Assembly: GCA_011319805.1 (NCBI GenBank)
Contig: SJRY01000299.1
Coordinates: forward strand, 124,001-188,000
Reading direction: 5' to 3'
Length of the DNA: 64,000 bases
Origin: Macrocybe gigantea
Lineage: Eukaryota; Basidiomycota; Agaricomycetes; Agaricales; Callistosporiaceae
The position numbers and the translations under genes are program-made. The notes below the pieces were generated by a model, which worked only from the letters and a program-made list of their open reading frames with translations, was not told the DNA's origin and did not search any database. Shown in pieces: positions 37,033-47,900 of the stretch. Position 1 is the first letter of the stretch, and each line of letters begins with the position of its first letter.

Positions 37033-37040
37033 CTTTTATA
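37033..37040 (-). promoter_or_regulatory. TATA box, tandem secreted gene copy 1
   Basis: TATAAAAG on the minus strand, 61 nt before the ATG at 36972; the same box is preserved in the second duplication unit at 38001-38008. Confidence 0.6.
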
Positions 37041-37478
37041 GCCTCTCAAGAACTCGAAACTCCTGGAGACCACCCATCCCCTCTGTTCCTGTTTTTCTGT
37101 AAATGTGGCGACTGAGACTGATATATTTCATTGCATCATCATGAGCCATCGTCAACCGAGCTCGACTGCATCAGCTAAAGGAGCAAAAACAGCAGTCGCA
37201 TATCGCATCATCTCATCTAACGACATCAACTGTATCTCTACATCGTTTCGTTATTGAGTTTCTGAGAACGATCATGCTCCCTCTTCGCCGGTGAGTGCGA
37301 AACACTCCCACAACGGCCACCGCATCGGTGTCCAAGAACACTAGTGCACACCACCGCACCATAAACTCAAAATATTCAGGTCCACCCACCACCCGCAAGC
37401 GGGCTTCATTCAGTAGCATTCCCGTCGCACTGCGTCCTCCACCCTTGCGAACGGACCAAAGCCCACCTCACCAAACAT

Positions 37479-37940
37479 CTAACCCCTCAGCAAATAATAA
37501 CAATCTCCACGTTCTTGGCTAGTGGGACTCGGATGTTCAATGCACTGTTGATCAACATATCTCTTAAACCCCTTTAGAAGTATGGTCTCCGCTTGGACCA
37601 GGCTGGCACAGTTCGCCTCTGAAATGTTTATGAATTTCCGATATCGCTCGTCGCACCTGTTCACCATCACGTTAGGGCGACATTTAATGAGGGGTGAATA
37701 GAAAGCGCGGAAGACGAGGCCAGCCAAAATGACATACGGATTGTGACCCGACTGTTGCTTCCCCCCAGACCCACTGCTTTCCCTGTACATCGGTAAACCT
37801 CGTCGCTGGAGAAGACGATACGCGCCAGGCGATGCATCGCGGCGCACAACGCCGCGTGCTCGATCTTCGTGAAGCGGATGTGCCCAAACTTGACAAACGA
37901 AAGAAAGGAGAAGCAGCTTGAAGGCGGTGCTGAAGATCAT
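37479..37940 (-). CDS. Small secreted cysteine-containing protein (tandem copy 2)
   Basis: Intronless, 153 residues, stop 37479. Same signal peptide as copy 1, GVVRRDAS, then LLQRRGLPMYRES and the domain NPYVILAGLVFRAFYSPLIKC. Cysteines follow at VNRC, EANC, DQQC and GDC, giving five in the mature part. Ends GDCYYLLRG. The extension found in copy 1 is absent, so this copy probably shows the ancestral C-terminus. Substitutions are denser in the second half than in the signal/propeptide part, hinting at diversifying change in the mature domain. Confidence 0.75.
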   Translation of the reverse strand: MIFSTAFKLLLLSFVCQVWAHPLHEDRARGVVRRDASPGAYRLLQRRGLPMYRESSGSGGKQQSGHNPYVILAGLVFRAFYSPLIKCRPNVMVNRCDERYRKFINISEANCASLVQAETILLKGFKRYVDQQCIEHPSPTSQERGDCYYLLRG

Positions 37941-38000
37941 GGCTACGAAAAGTCCAGCTCTTTCGTCTTTGTTTCCTTGCTGTGAGCATTTTGATTCGCT

Positions 38001-38008
38001 CTTTTATA
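38001..38008 (-). promoter_or_regulatory. TATA box, tandem secreted gene copy 2
   Basis: CTTTTATA on the plus strand (TATAAAAG on minus), 61 nt before ATG 37940. Confidence 0.6.
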
Positions 38009-38580
38009 CCTCTCAAGAACCTGAAACTCCTGGAAACCCCCCTTCCCACACCGTTCCTGTTTTTCGTAAACGTGGCGGCGCTGGACGAAGGAGACTCTGA
38101 TATGAGCTATTGTCAACCGAGCTCGATAACAGCAGTCTCATCTTGCATCATCTCATCTAATGACATCACTGTATCTCTTCATCATTTCGTGATAGCATTG
38201 ATCGAGTTTCTGACACGTTCAATGATTTCAACGCTCACCGCATTTGCCCACAAAACCTGAACCGGATACAGCATTTTCCACTTCTTCCTCAGCGGCATCT
38301 TCTGCGACTATAGGGAGGACGCCGCAAAGGACGGCCACAAACAAATAGTAGACTCAATACCTAGTCGACACGGCATCGCATTGCTACGACGCCTGGCTGG
38401 ACGTCCGGAATGCCTAACGATGAAATAGCTTCTGTTCCGATCAAGGGAGAAAAAAACAGGTGGACATTTCGGGATCACAAATGACCCAATCGTACTGCCA
38501 CAACTTCCAGCTATAAGAATTCCCACAGAAGCAAGGATCACTCAACCCACAACGAAAAGCTGGTCTATTCGAAATCCAAC

Positions 38581-39061
38581 ATGGTGACCTTCACCGCCTC
38601 CAAATTCATCCTTGCCTTTCTCATCTGCGAAGCGCTGGCGCTGCCTTCCACAATGGATCAACCCCGTGATGCGATGTCGCAAGCTACGGCGCCGGAGAGG
38701 CCTCATGTCGTGAGGCGGGGAATGCTGATGTACCAAGAGCCAAAGCCAAAGCAAGAGCCAAAGCCAGCGCCAAAGCCAGACGACGATGGACCGTACGCAG
38801 AAATCTTCCTCATAACTCGCACGACCTGCTCTGATCCACCCGCGAAATGCATCTTGAAACGACAGGTGTGGCCAATCTCATAGGAAATCGCAGAACGTGA
38901 CGCTACGTCAATGCTCGTTATTGCGTAACGATCGAAATAACATAGCCGTGCGGGGCTTCAAATGCGCTACGGGTGAATGCTTAGCACGTTTCAGTGACAG
39001 CGATTTGGCGGGTGCGAATGGCGACAGGAGAGGAACCTGTTACTGGGAGCGTATTCATTGA
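38581..39061 (+). CDS. Third member of the secreted family, apparent frameshift
   Basis: ATG 38581 with signal peptide (MVTFTASKFILAFLICEALA). Then HVVRRGMLMYQE, the same RR-G..MY.E signature as the two minus-strand genes, followed by a KPEP-type repeat (38743-38790) and GPYAEIF...PPAKC. The first frame stops at 38883. Continuing in another frame from about 38872, the sequence gives CGQSHRKSQNVTLRQC, VRGFKCATGEC and RRGTCYWERIH to a stop at 39061, matching the homologues' LKGFKRYVDQQC and ERGDCYY. So the C-terminal half is present but out of frame by +1 (or two missing bases) near 38870. Real frameshift pseudogene or sequence error; orientation is opposite to the tandem pair. Confidence 0.6.
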
Positions 39062-39324
39062 ATAAAATAGCTAGCTTATCCGTAATACAGTGTAGATTGA
39101 CGCTCAATACTGCCCTACAAGGTATCGGTCTGGCCGGATGTGCCTAACCATCAACTCGTCCCCTTTTTAAAATTCGCCAAAGACGGAGAACACTCGAAAA
39201 GTTGAAAAGACAAGCAAAAGCTGCGCTGTGAACGAGTCAGACACCCTCCTCCGCAACTCGATCGATTTCAATTGTCTCCATCACTTACGTGAAATTCGGT
39301 TGATCTCCGCTTCAGGGGAGGCCA

Positions 39325-39332
39325 TATAAATT
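39325..39332 (+). promoter_or_regulatory. TATA box of repeat-protein gene 1
   Basis: TATAAATT 181 nt before the ATG at 39506. Confidence 0.45.
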
Positions 39333-39505
39333 GCGGAATTGCACGCTCTTTGGTCGTTCAAAGTTCAACGTTCAAACGTCATCGACAGCCTCTTCAGTTC
39401 GGGACCGCCATTTCGTAGACGAAGTGAGTCTGTTCCAGCAATTCTCGCCCTGGCACGTTTGAAGGATTCCAATCTTGCTCACTTCTTGGAAACAGAAAAG
39501 ACGCC

Positions 39506-40069
39506 ATGTCATCAAACGAACTGAGCGCTACGTCATCATCATCTAATACGGACGTCGACATCGACAGTGCAGCCGCATTCAAAGATTCGTATTGCGAAAC
39601 ATTTGGCGGGTGGGAGAACTTTATGATAAGTTACGGCTTGAAGCCGTGGGACGACGACGACGTCGAGGAGGGAGAGCGAATTCTAGAGGCATTCCGAGAA
39701 GCCGACGAGTACGAGCAACAAGGTGCGCTCGAAGACGTGGCAAGGCCAGATATGGAGGCGAAGCAGGCCGATATATGCGCGTCGTTCGGCGGATGGGAGA
39801 ACTTTATGCTCAGCTATGGTCTGAAGCCATGGGACGAGAACGACGTGGAGGAAGGCGAGCGGGTCTTGGAAGCATTCCGGGAAGCCGATGAATACGGCCC
39901 AGCGGAAGACAAACAAGTGTTACGATGGGAAATGAGAAAAGCCCAGATATGCGCATCGTACGGCGGTTGGGAGAACTTTATGATAAGCTACGGTTTGAAG
40001 CCGTGGGACGACAATGATGTCGAGGAGGCGGAGCGGATCTTGGAGGCCTTCAGGGAGGAAGAAGAGTAA
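39506..40069 (+). CDS. Three-repeat GGW-GLKPW protein, unknown function
   Basis: Intronless, 187 residues, start ATG 39506. Ser-rich start, then three near-identical units at about residues 33-72, 92-131 and 150-187. Each unit reads C-x-x-[FY]GGWENFM-[IL]-SYGLKPWD, then -[DE]-[DN]-DVEE-[GA]-ER-[IV]-LEAFRE. Linkers of about 20 residues are acidic and variable. The unit is rich in Trp, Gly and acidic residues and ends in a predicted helix. No signal peptide, membrane helix or known domain. Repeats match more closely in protein than expected for old copies, implying recent expansion or strong constraint. A one-repeat relative follows at 40369 and a decayed one after it. Confidence 0.8.
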   Translation: MSSNELSATSSSSNTDVDIDSAAAFKDSYCETFGGWENFMISYGLKPWDDDDVEEGERILEAFREADEYEQQGALEDVARPDMEAKQADICASFGGWENFMLSYGLKPWDENDVEEGERVLEAFREADEYGPAEDKQVLRWEMRKAQICASYGGWENFMISYGLKPWDDNDVEEAERILEAFREEEE

Positions 40070-40235
40070 CACCCAAAAAGTATGTAATTCCTGGCAAAAT
40101 GGCAATGTTCTCGATACTCTCGGCATTAACGACGCATGAAGAGGTTATAAGGCTACCGGGTCTGGGGCGATGGGCATGGTCCTGGTCAGGGGTCAGTCGC
40201 GTCCAACTTGTTATCAAATCTCTGCCACAAGGCCC

Positions 40236-40243
40236 TATAAATA
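40236..40243 (+). promoter_or_regulatory. TATA box of repeat-protein gene 2
   Basis: TATAAATA 133 nt before ATG 40369. Confidence 0.5.
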
Positions 40244-40368
40244 ATCTGTCCCAGTCCTCCGCTCTTCACAAACCCCTGCCCCAAATTTTCAAAAGGTAAA
40301 CCCTCTCTCCCACCCTTCAGCCATGCGCAGCTCTGACCACCTGGTTGCAGGACTCCAGAAAGCTCACC

Positions 40369-40629
40369 ATGTCGTCGAAAAACGCCAACGACAACAGCAA
40401 CTCCTCGGCCTCGCCCTCGTCCGGGGGTGGCGACAACGCTAGCAGCGGCGGCTACGTGCCCCCGTCGAACAACTCTTATTATAAGCCCTACGGCGGGTGG
40501 CCAGGATTCATGCATAGCTATGGGCTGAAACCATGGAACGCCGACGACGTCGCTGAAGGAAAACAGATCCTGGAAGCCCTCAAGGCCGCCGACAAGCAGG
40601 ACTGGGAGGCCTCGCAGAAGGGAAAGTGA
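40369..40629 (+). CDS. One-repeat GGW-GLKPW protein
   Basis: Intronless, 86 residues. N-terminus is Ser/Asn/Gly-rich low complexity (MSSKNANDNSNSSASPSSGG), then one unit KPYGGWPGFMHSYGLKPWNADDVAEGKQILEAL-type (about 40485-40590) and a basic tail ending QKGK. It shares the invariant GGW, FM, SYGLKPW, D-V-x-E and ILEA positions with the three-repeat neighbour and lacks the Cys before the unit. Start is the only ATG in frame before the Ser run. Function unknown; likely cytoplasmic. Confidence 0.75.
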   Translation: MSSKNANDNSNSSASPSSGGGDNASSGGYVPPSNNSYYKPYGGWPGFMHSYGLKPWNADDVAEGKQILEALKAADKQDWEASQKGK

Positions 40630-41264
40630 CGCCCGAGTGCCCAGAGCAATGCCTGAAGTTGGTCTCGTCATCCTCTGTATAGTAACTGTGCGCTGTGACC
40701 CAAGTGGCATTCTTCTTCTATGAATGTCCGAGTCCGCCCTAGCCAAGGTCACGCATCTCTTTGAGGGGAAAAAAAAGAGCGGTTATATGCGCTATCGTCC
40801 GAGACCATGCCTCTTCCTTGCTGTTTGCCTATTCTTTACTTCCGCCTCCTTCCAGCAGTAACACCACGAGCTAGACTTGGACTCCAGCAGGAACTCTAGA
40901 TCCTCAAATGCTCAGCCGTCCAACGCATACAACTTTCATTACGAGGCCATGACGAAAATGATTGGGAGATCTTCAGACGACACGGGTTTAGCGATGACCA
41001 TAGCGGCAAAGTCGGAGAGACTCAGCGCTAGGAGGCTAATACGGGCAAAAGGAAGGGAAAGGCAAAGCAAGGAACACAGAAAAACGCGTCTTAGGGTGCT
41101 AGGTTGCAGTTTCCGGGAGAGTATTGATGATGTCCTGCGCATCTGCACACACTTTTGCCGACGACAGAAAGTACTAGTCATCCTCACAGATCGATATATA
41201 GTTTAAACCGATGTCGCTCAAGATGCCATGGTTTAATGCCATGAGGGCTGAAGCAGAGCGAATA

Positions 41265-41275
41265 AGCATTGTAGG
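41265..41275. repeat. Target-site duplication, left copy
   Basis: AGCATTGTAGG, identical to 41699-41709 directly after the poly(A) tail. Confidence 0.7.
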
Positions 41276-41698
41276 GGCGATTCAAGGGCAACCTGGGCAA
41301 GATCCCTATTCAGGCGGCGAGGCCTGACAAGTCAACCAGGACACGCGCGATATTGCAGAGTCGAAGCAGGGCGCGAAGATAGAACGGATCCTGGCGAACC
41401 CCCACTTAATATTCTCATCCTCCTCACGGCATGCCGAATCAGTCGTGTATGCTTGTCCAGTCATTCAAACATCAAGGGATCACACTTAGACTCTGTGGCC
41501 TGAAAACAGCACAAGGTGCTGGGCTCTGTCGGGAGGGGATTGCACGCGGGCTCAGCCTAACATGGCATACCTGGCAGAGGGCAGAGGGCGCAGACATTTA
41601 GATTGTAGATAGACATTATTCGCACATGTAAGGTCCGGCATGAGGCCACGCCTCAAATGGACGTTAATGGAAAAAAAAAAAAAAAAAAAAAAAAAAAA
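41276..41698 (+). mobile_element. Poly(A)-tailed retroposed insert (about 420 bp)
   Basis: Sequence between two copies of AGCATTGTAGG ending in an uninterrupted A29 tract (41671-41699). Target duplication plus 3' poly(A) is the mark of LINE-machinery retroposition. It has no long intact frame; one short stretch (41325-41410) could be translated VNQDTRDIAESKQG..KIERILANPH, so it may be a 5'-truncated processed copy of some mRNA, or a SINE. I saw no clear pol III A/B boxes. The long pure A tract argues for recent insertion. Confidence 0.65.
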
Positions 41699-41709
41699 AG
41701 CATTGTAGG
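41699..41709. repeat. Target-site duplication, right copy
   Basis: AGCATTGTAGG immediately following the A tract; its first A merges with the tail. Confidence 0.7.
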
Positions 41710-41826
41710 CTGAGCTTGCCACAGTAAGTGACGCCTGAAGCTTGAAGCCTTGGATGAAGTGAGAACCCAGAATATCATGAGATTTGCAAGCGTACAGGTC
41801 ATGTGGATGAGAACAGACGCGACAGG

Positions 41827-41845
41827 ACGCGTACAGGAGCACGTG
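41827..41845. promoter_or_regulatory. ACGCGT + CACGTG pair upstream of separase
   Basis: ACGCGT (41827-41832) and CACGTG (41840-41845) separated by 7 nt, 92-110 nt before the separase ATG. ACGCGT is the MCB site bound by MBF-type factors; CACGTG is an E-box. Confidence 0.5.
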
Positions 41846-41936
41846 GTTCAAACAATGCACATGACCGCGACGCAAACACAGTCTCCTTCGCTCCTCCCTT
41901 CATCATCCGACTTTACGAACTATATTCACGCCGAGA

Positions 41937-44900
41937 ATGCCTCAACCGAAGCGGATAACTAACACTTCACGATCTGGGATCAGGTCAGGGAGAGCACGCA
42001 CGAACACGACGCCTAACGAACTCGCCGACGAACTGGCAACAAGACTCACTATCGCAGGTTCGAAGGGAAAGGAGAAAGAGAACGTCGAGTCTCCTGTACC
42101 TGATCAAAAGAGTCGTCTTTTCGCCATGAGAGCCGTCAATGCAGCGTCCCAAGCTCTATCTGCTACCATCCAGTCAGGCTGGAAGTGTCCTGTCTCTGCT
42201 TCAGGTCGGAGGAATGACATTACGCTTGCTGCGGTCTTGTCGTCTACCGAATCTGCGGCCAAGAACTTGACTTTGCTACGAGATATCTGCCCGAACGATG
42301 TCGACGTCGAACGATCAGCGGCTAGTATTTTAGGAAAACTGGTTGCTTTGGACTTGGTACGCGTTACTGGCAGCCTTGCTTGGCCTTTACTCATAAATAC
42401 TAGTTCGATGAAGCAAAAATCGCCCTGGAACACATGTATCCTTGTCTATGTGCATTGCTCGGCGTATCTGAGACCCGTTCTGCGACGTCACTTCGTCTCA
42501 TATCCGTTCCAAGGACCTCATCTCAGTCATCTCTGGATGCCATCCAATCAAGTATTTTATCTTCATACCTTATTTACGCTCTAAACGTCATGACGCAATC
42601 TATATTCTCAAGTATTCCGACAATTCAGGACCATCTAGAAGCATTTACTTTTGCGCTTCTTAACGAGGATACCCTGCTGGCATGGATTCCATCCCTCTCA
42701 TCCCTTCCTACCAAGCAACTAGATTCTATACTCACACGGACTTATACTATCCTGACGAAAGCCTGTTCATCGTCTTCGACATCGAACCCCAAAGCGCTCT
42801 TTTCTATACGGATGCACGCTCTAAATTGCCTTGCTCATACTAGCCCAGGCGTCATTGGGACGGACTCGTTGTGGGATCAAGCTGTGCGATTCGGTTCAGT
42901 TTTCGTGAAGGCGAGCATGGTGCCACAAGAAGAGATGGTTGGATTGGTGTTGAAGGCGTATGTGAATCTAGTGGATTTGGTGGAGAAAAGGCCTTCCAGC
43001 GCAGAGCTCATGGTTGGGCGAGCTTTTATCGGATTCTGTGAAAACTGGATGGCGTTTGCTCGTAAGGTCAGTCTTGCTTCGTCGGTCTTGCTTCTTATCT
43101 TCGATCGTGTGTATTCGCAAGTCTAACAATTTTCAATCAGGCCAGCGATATATATATCTTGGATAGAATAGCAACTCTCATGCAGGGCAAAGGAAGCGCA
43201 TCGTCATCAAAGCCCCAGCTTTCCATTCATAGCTCAGTTTCTGCGTCGGCAGAATCCAACGGTGTTGCTGCCGTCACAATCAGGGATAGTCCAATGAGGC
43301 CCCTTGATGTCGACATCGCACAAGTCTGTGCAATTTTGGCGCAGGCTACCGTAGGGCTAGAGCAGAAAGGATCCGGTTCGTATCTTACTCGATTTTAGGG
43401 TTTCGGATAATACTTATCTGCGACGTAGAACTCCGTCAACGGGTGCAGGACGCCATCGATGCGATCTCTGGGAAGGAAGATCTTATTGTTGAAGTGCTTG
43501 GCTCAGAGGGCTCGTCTAGTGCAGAGCAAGTTCAACGTCTGCGAGGAAAAGTTCATAGAGGGCTTGAGAGAATGAGACGCACGGCTCTAGCCACTCTCGA
43601 GGCCTCGTCTGGCGCGGAGGACGATAAAACTCTCGTTGCCTCCTTACTGACGCTAGTCGTTGATATTCTGGAAAAGTCCCTCCACAAGGTAGGCACATCA
43701 CCTTCCATTTAACACTTACACGATAGTTCACTTTCATCGTCTGACAGAGGCCAGATTCAGAGCTCATGTCCTCTGCGGTGGACACTCTTTTCGCTCTCTC
43801 AAAGATTCATCTCGTCCCACTCGACCCTCGAACGCACATTCCAGCTCACGACTTGCTCTCGCGTGCTGTTTCGCTAACCAAAATTGCACCATCGGACTTC
43901 AAGCCGTCGCTGAATATCCCGAACTGCGTGCGCTGCATTTCTGGCGCGTTTTATAACATGGGAGGCACCCTATATCAGAGCGGGAAGCACGGCGCGGCGA
44001 TCGCGTTCCTCAAAGAAGCATGTGCCCTTGGACAAGGAGCCCTGAATATGCGCCCGACGGCTCCGGTGCTCGAGCCGAAAGCCAGTGAAAGGACGGAGGA
44101 AGGTTGGAGACAGCTTGAAGATCAGCTGTTTAGGCGCTGGGAATTACTTGGTGTGTGTTACTCCAAGATCGGTGATCGTAAGGTCGGTCCAGGCTCCTTA
44201 TCATCTTTGTTGTCTGTGCATGGGCCAATCCGTTTTGGTTACTTTAGAATGCATACGAGGCGTTTGTAGAAGCAATCAAGGCGTTTCCGTACCTGAAGCA
44301 AGGCTTTGCCGATTTGGCCTCCAGATTAACGCTGAAAGACCTTTTTGGGGTCAGCAGCGCAATGAAGCAGCTTGCTTCGATCGTCGATCGGGCGACCTAC
44401 CTTGCTGCATCCGAGCTTCTACTCGATTCGGCTTCGATATCACTGTGCTTGGTAGTTCCGGAATCTGCCGTCGCGGGAGCCCTCGTCGAGCGTCAGGTCG
44501 ACAGCCTGAAAGGCAGTCTATGGAAAGAAGGGATTCAGCGCACCGTGGCTTGCCTGCTTAAGGATACCTTGGAACTCTATGCCGATGATATGCCCGTCAG
44601 GAGATCACGCGTTCTCCTGAGGGTCTTCGATTTTGCATATCACACTAACTCCGATTTGTCTAAAGCCCCCTTACCGAATGATTGGGAAGACACGTGTAAG
44701 AGGACGATGCAACTTCTCGGATTAGGGGCAAGTTTGATTCATCTCTTTTGCCTTGGGTTCGAGTCTTATGGTGTTGGACAGGCGTTTGCTCAAGATGCTG
44801 AACTTGCACCTTACGTCGACCAATATCTTGCTTCGATGCATTTTTGGATAGTCCTACGTGCCTTTCAACATCCGCATGTGACGCCATCTATCTCAGTCAC

Positions 44901-47900
44901 GGAACAGATTGAGGAGGCATGCAGGATCTTGAAATGTCCGAACGTTGGCAATGCAAAGGCTTCCAAGAAGTCGATGACGCCTCGAAAGGGCAAAATTCCA
45001 ATCGCGGTCGGCAGAAAGGCGTCTGCCGCAATTCAGGGTCGACTTGGCCATGGCAAGCGGCCCGCGAAGAAAGCGGAGACAAGGGCCCCAGTAACGCCTA
45101 AACCAAAGACTCGCAAAGGCAAGTTGTACTTCGAAAGGCATGGAAAAGCTTTGCTGACACTTGTTATCAGCGCTGCAACCGGTCTCTCTGAACGTCGCTT
45201 CCCCACCAAGGTTTGCAGAATCTGAGAAATCGCTGAAATTTGATGAATTCGAGAAATTGGTCGAGCTCATGCGTGAGTTATGTCTGGTCCGTGCACTATG
45301 AAGTTTTCGTTTATCTCTGCGTCCTTCTGCGTAGAACTAACGGCTCGTACTATGGGACTTCTATCTCTTGTCCTCCCCAAGCTGCGCATCCTCGACAATT
45401 TAAGGAAGCTATGCGAACGAGAGCTGGGCAACTCTAGCGACAGTGAGTGTTTTACGATGTCCTACAACACATCATCACGTAACCATTCCTTTAGGTTATA
45501 TATTGGCAACTGTTGATCTTGCGTACGAATATGTCAAGCTAGGAAAGTATAAGCGTGCCGCTGGACTGTTCAATCAAGCCTTGAACTCTGTAAGAAGTGG
45601 GCGCGTCTCTGATGAGGCTTGTTCGTCGTTCCTTCTTCGATTCGCAGAGTCGTTAGCAGTTGCTGAAGACTTTCAGGCAAGGTCAGTCGCACGTATGTGG
45701 CGTATCAACCATTTGTCTAACTCAACGGTCAATCAAGTTTGCAAAATTATCTAGAGGCCCTTTCGCTTTCGGAGCGTCTCGCGGATGAAGACAAGTCCGC
45801 TTCTACTCTGCGACGGATCCAGTCGCGTGTTCAAAGGCTAGAAAGGGCTGCTTTAGCTTCCAACATTGTTGCACTGATTCAACATCATAAGGTGCGTCGA
45901 TTGCGGCGATGCCCGCGATTTATGGTTGGTCATGACCTTTTTTTCACAGGAGGACGTCGCAGCATCATTGACTGGAATGCTGCGATCGCTTCGCTTATGG
46001 AATCGCGCATTTGACACTCTTGCTCGACTGAATGCCCCACCCGCGCCTTCGAAAACGGAAGACGATAATCCGTTTCAAATGGCAGCATTGAAAGAGGCAC
46101 TCCCTACCGTATCGTCGGAGGGGTCCTTCAAACATCTAACAGGCAAAAGCTCGCCTTCATTGCGGATCGGGAATAGTCTTTTGGGACTTCATATTTCCGA
46201 AGGATTGCTGTCAACATTGTTCGCTCTTAGTGATACGTATCTGCTCCGAGGATCTGTGCGCGAAGCCGAGTATTTCGCTCAGCAGGCGCAAGAGCTGGCA
46301 CAGTCATCGGGCATGCCGCACCTACTGGCCCGTGCATTGACTTTGAAGGCCGAAATACAGTTGTACCGAGGCCAGCTCGAGGAATGCCGTGAAAACATGG
46401 CAAAGGCCCTGGGTATATTCAAGCGCGCTGACCCTGTAACGATCGAGAACGTGAACCTCCATCGCTTACAGGGAATCTACAATGAACGAGCCGGAATGTG
46501 GGAGGATGCCAAGGAACATACGAGAGTGGTCTTGGCAGCATTGAGGATCTCAATCAGGCTTTTGGAGATTTTGACGACATCGTTTTGAGGTGAGTACTGT
46601 TTTTTACATTTGTCGCGTTTGCTAAGACACATTACCACGTAGTCGGAAGTCGCTTGGAGTCTCGCCGAATAAAGTCTCGTCGACCGATAGCGTGTTTCCT
46701 GAGGCATTTGCTGCTCTATTACGACGACATAGTATGCATTACCCTGCTTTCATTATCGCACTCTGCCTGATGATCTGCTTAGTCTGGCTACTGCGGGATC
46801 GCAGAAAGGAAGACTATACGAATCTCCTGAATAAATTGCTCTCCCTGCAGCAATCCTCACGAACAAAGGTGTGTTGACAACGTCACTGCCCGGTTATCTG
46901 TCTTATACTTTATTCTCAAGGTGGAAGAAAACGCACTAGTTGGAAAACTTACGCTTCATACTGTCTATGGCAACCTTCAGACCGATATGTTCTTAAGCTC
47001 GCTTGCCGAATCGAGTGTGTTGCGATTTGACTGAAGGCATGTTTGCATTTTAACGTCGTACTCAACAGCAATCGCGGTGCCTATGGGCATGTCCAACAAG
47101 ACGGACCTGCCGGCGCCTTTGCCCGTTCAAGGTGTCCTTTCCACACTGGACGATGCTGAAAACCTATTCTGGATGAACCTTGGTTTAACTTCAAAATGGG
47201 GTAAAGCAATCGATGTCCGTGATACGGCTATGTCGCTGGCGCTCATTGGTGCGCTCCAAACGTCTCTTGGAAGCAAAGATAGCGAAGGTCCGGCGCTTGC
47301 TGCCAATCTTTTGAGTCGGTGTACCAATTTCTTCTGAGTAGTCAGCCGTTCTGATATGGTCTAGATATATCTGTTGCCACGACTCTGCGACGAGAAATGC
47401 TCGAAGCGATCGAAAACAAATTTCCGTCGCCACCAACCGACGATGCCCGATGGCCATCTATTGACACCACGGGTCGTGTCCTCCCACCGGCGGTAAAGAA
47501 GCCTTTGAAATGCTTTTCACTTGAAGAGACGTCTGAGTCCGAGGATGAAGAGGAACTGGTTGAAGACTCGACGACTTGTTTGAAGGAATATTGGGCTTCA
47601 GTGAAGGCACGATATCAAGCTCAAGATCTCACTCCTAACGGCCTCTCGTCTTCTGGCCTGAATCAAGTGCCTCCCAACTGGACCATCGTACACATGAATG
47701 TTACTGAAGACAAGAGCGCCCTATTCATTGCTCGCCAAGACGGCGGAGGCAGTCATTCTCCCCTCATGTTTTGCATTCCTCTCAAGGGACGAAGGGACAA
47801 CGGCGCTGGCGATGACGATGAGGAACGTTTGACGTTCCAGGATGCTCTGAATGACTTTCAAGAAATCGTCAGGCTCAGCGACGAGGGCACTCGGGGAGCC

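Larger units (their letters stand above)
36220..37170. repeat. Tandem duplication, unit 1
   Basis: Matches 37300-38170 as a direct repeat that includes a complete small gene plus its promoter and 3' flank. Best-preserved blocks: 36900-37060 against 37860-38030 (start codon, TATA, upstream flank) and 36530-36600 against 37500-37570. Unit 1 has an extra segment near 36490-36520. Confidence 0.8.
37300..38170. repeat. Tandem duplication, unit 2
   Basis: Direct repeat of 36220-37170, carrying the second copy of the secreted-protein gene together with its promoter. Confidence 0.8.
40880..41745 (+). pseudogene. Decayed third GGW-GLKPW gene, split by a retroposed insert
   Basis: The left part (40880-40950: GGACTCCAGCAGGAACTC, then SNAQPSNAYNFHYE) resembles the start of the gene at 40369. 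After about 250 nt of unrelated sequence, 41209-41275 reads MSLKMPWFNAMRAEAERI, matching GLKPWNADDVAEGKQI. The match is then interrupted at AGCATTGTAGG and resumes after a poly(A)-tailed insert at 41710-41745 with AGTAAGTGACGCCTGAAG, like AAAGTGACGCCCGAG at the 3' end of the gene at 40369. No intact frame remains. Confidence 0.5.
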
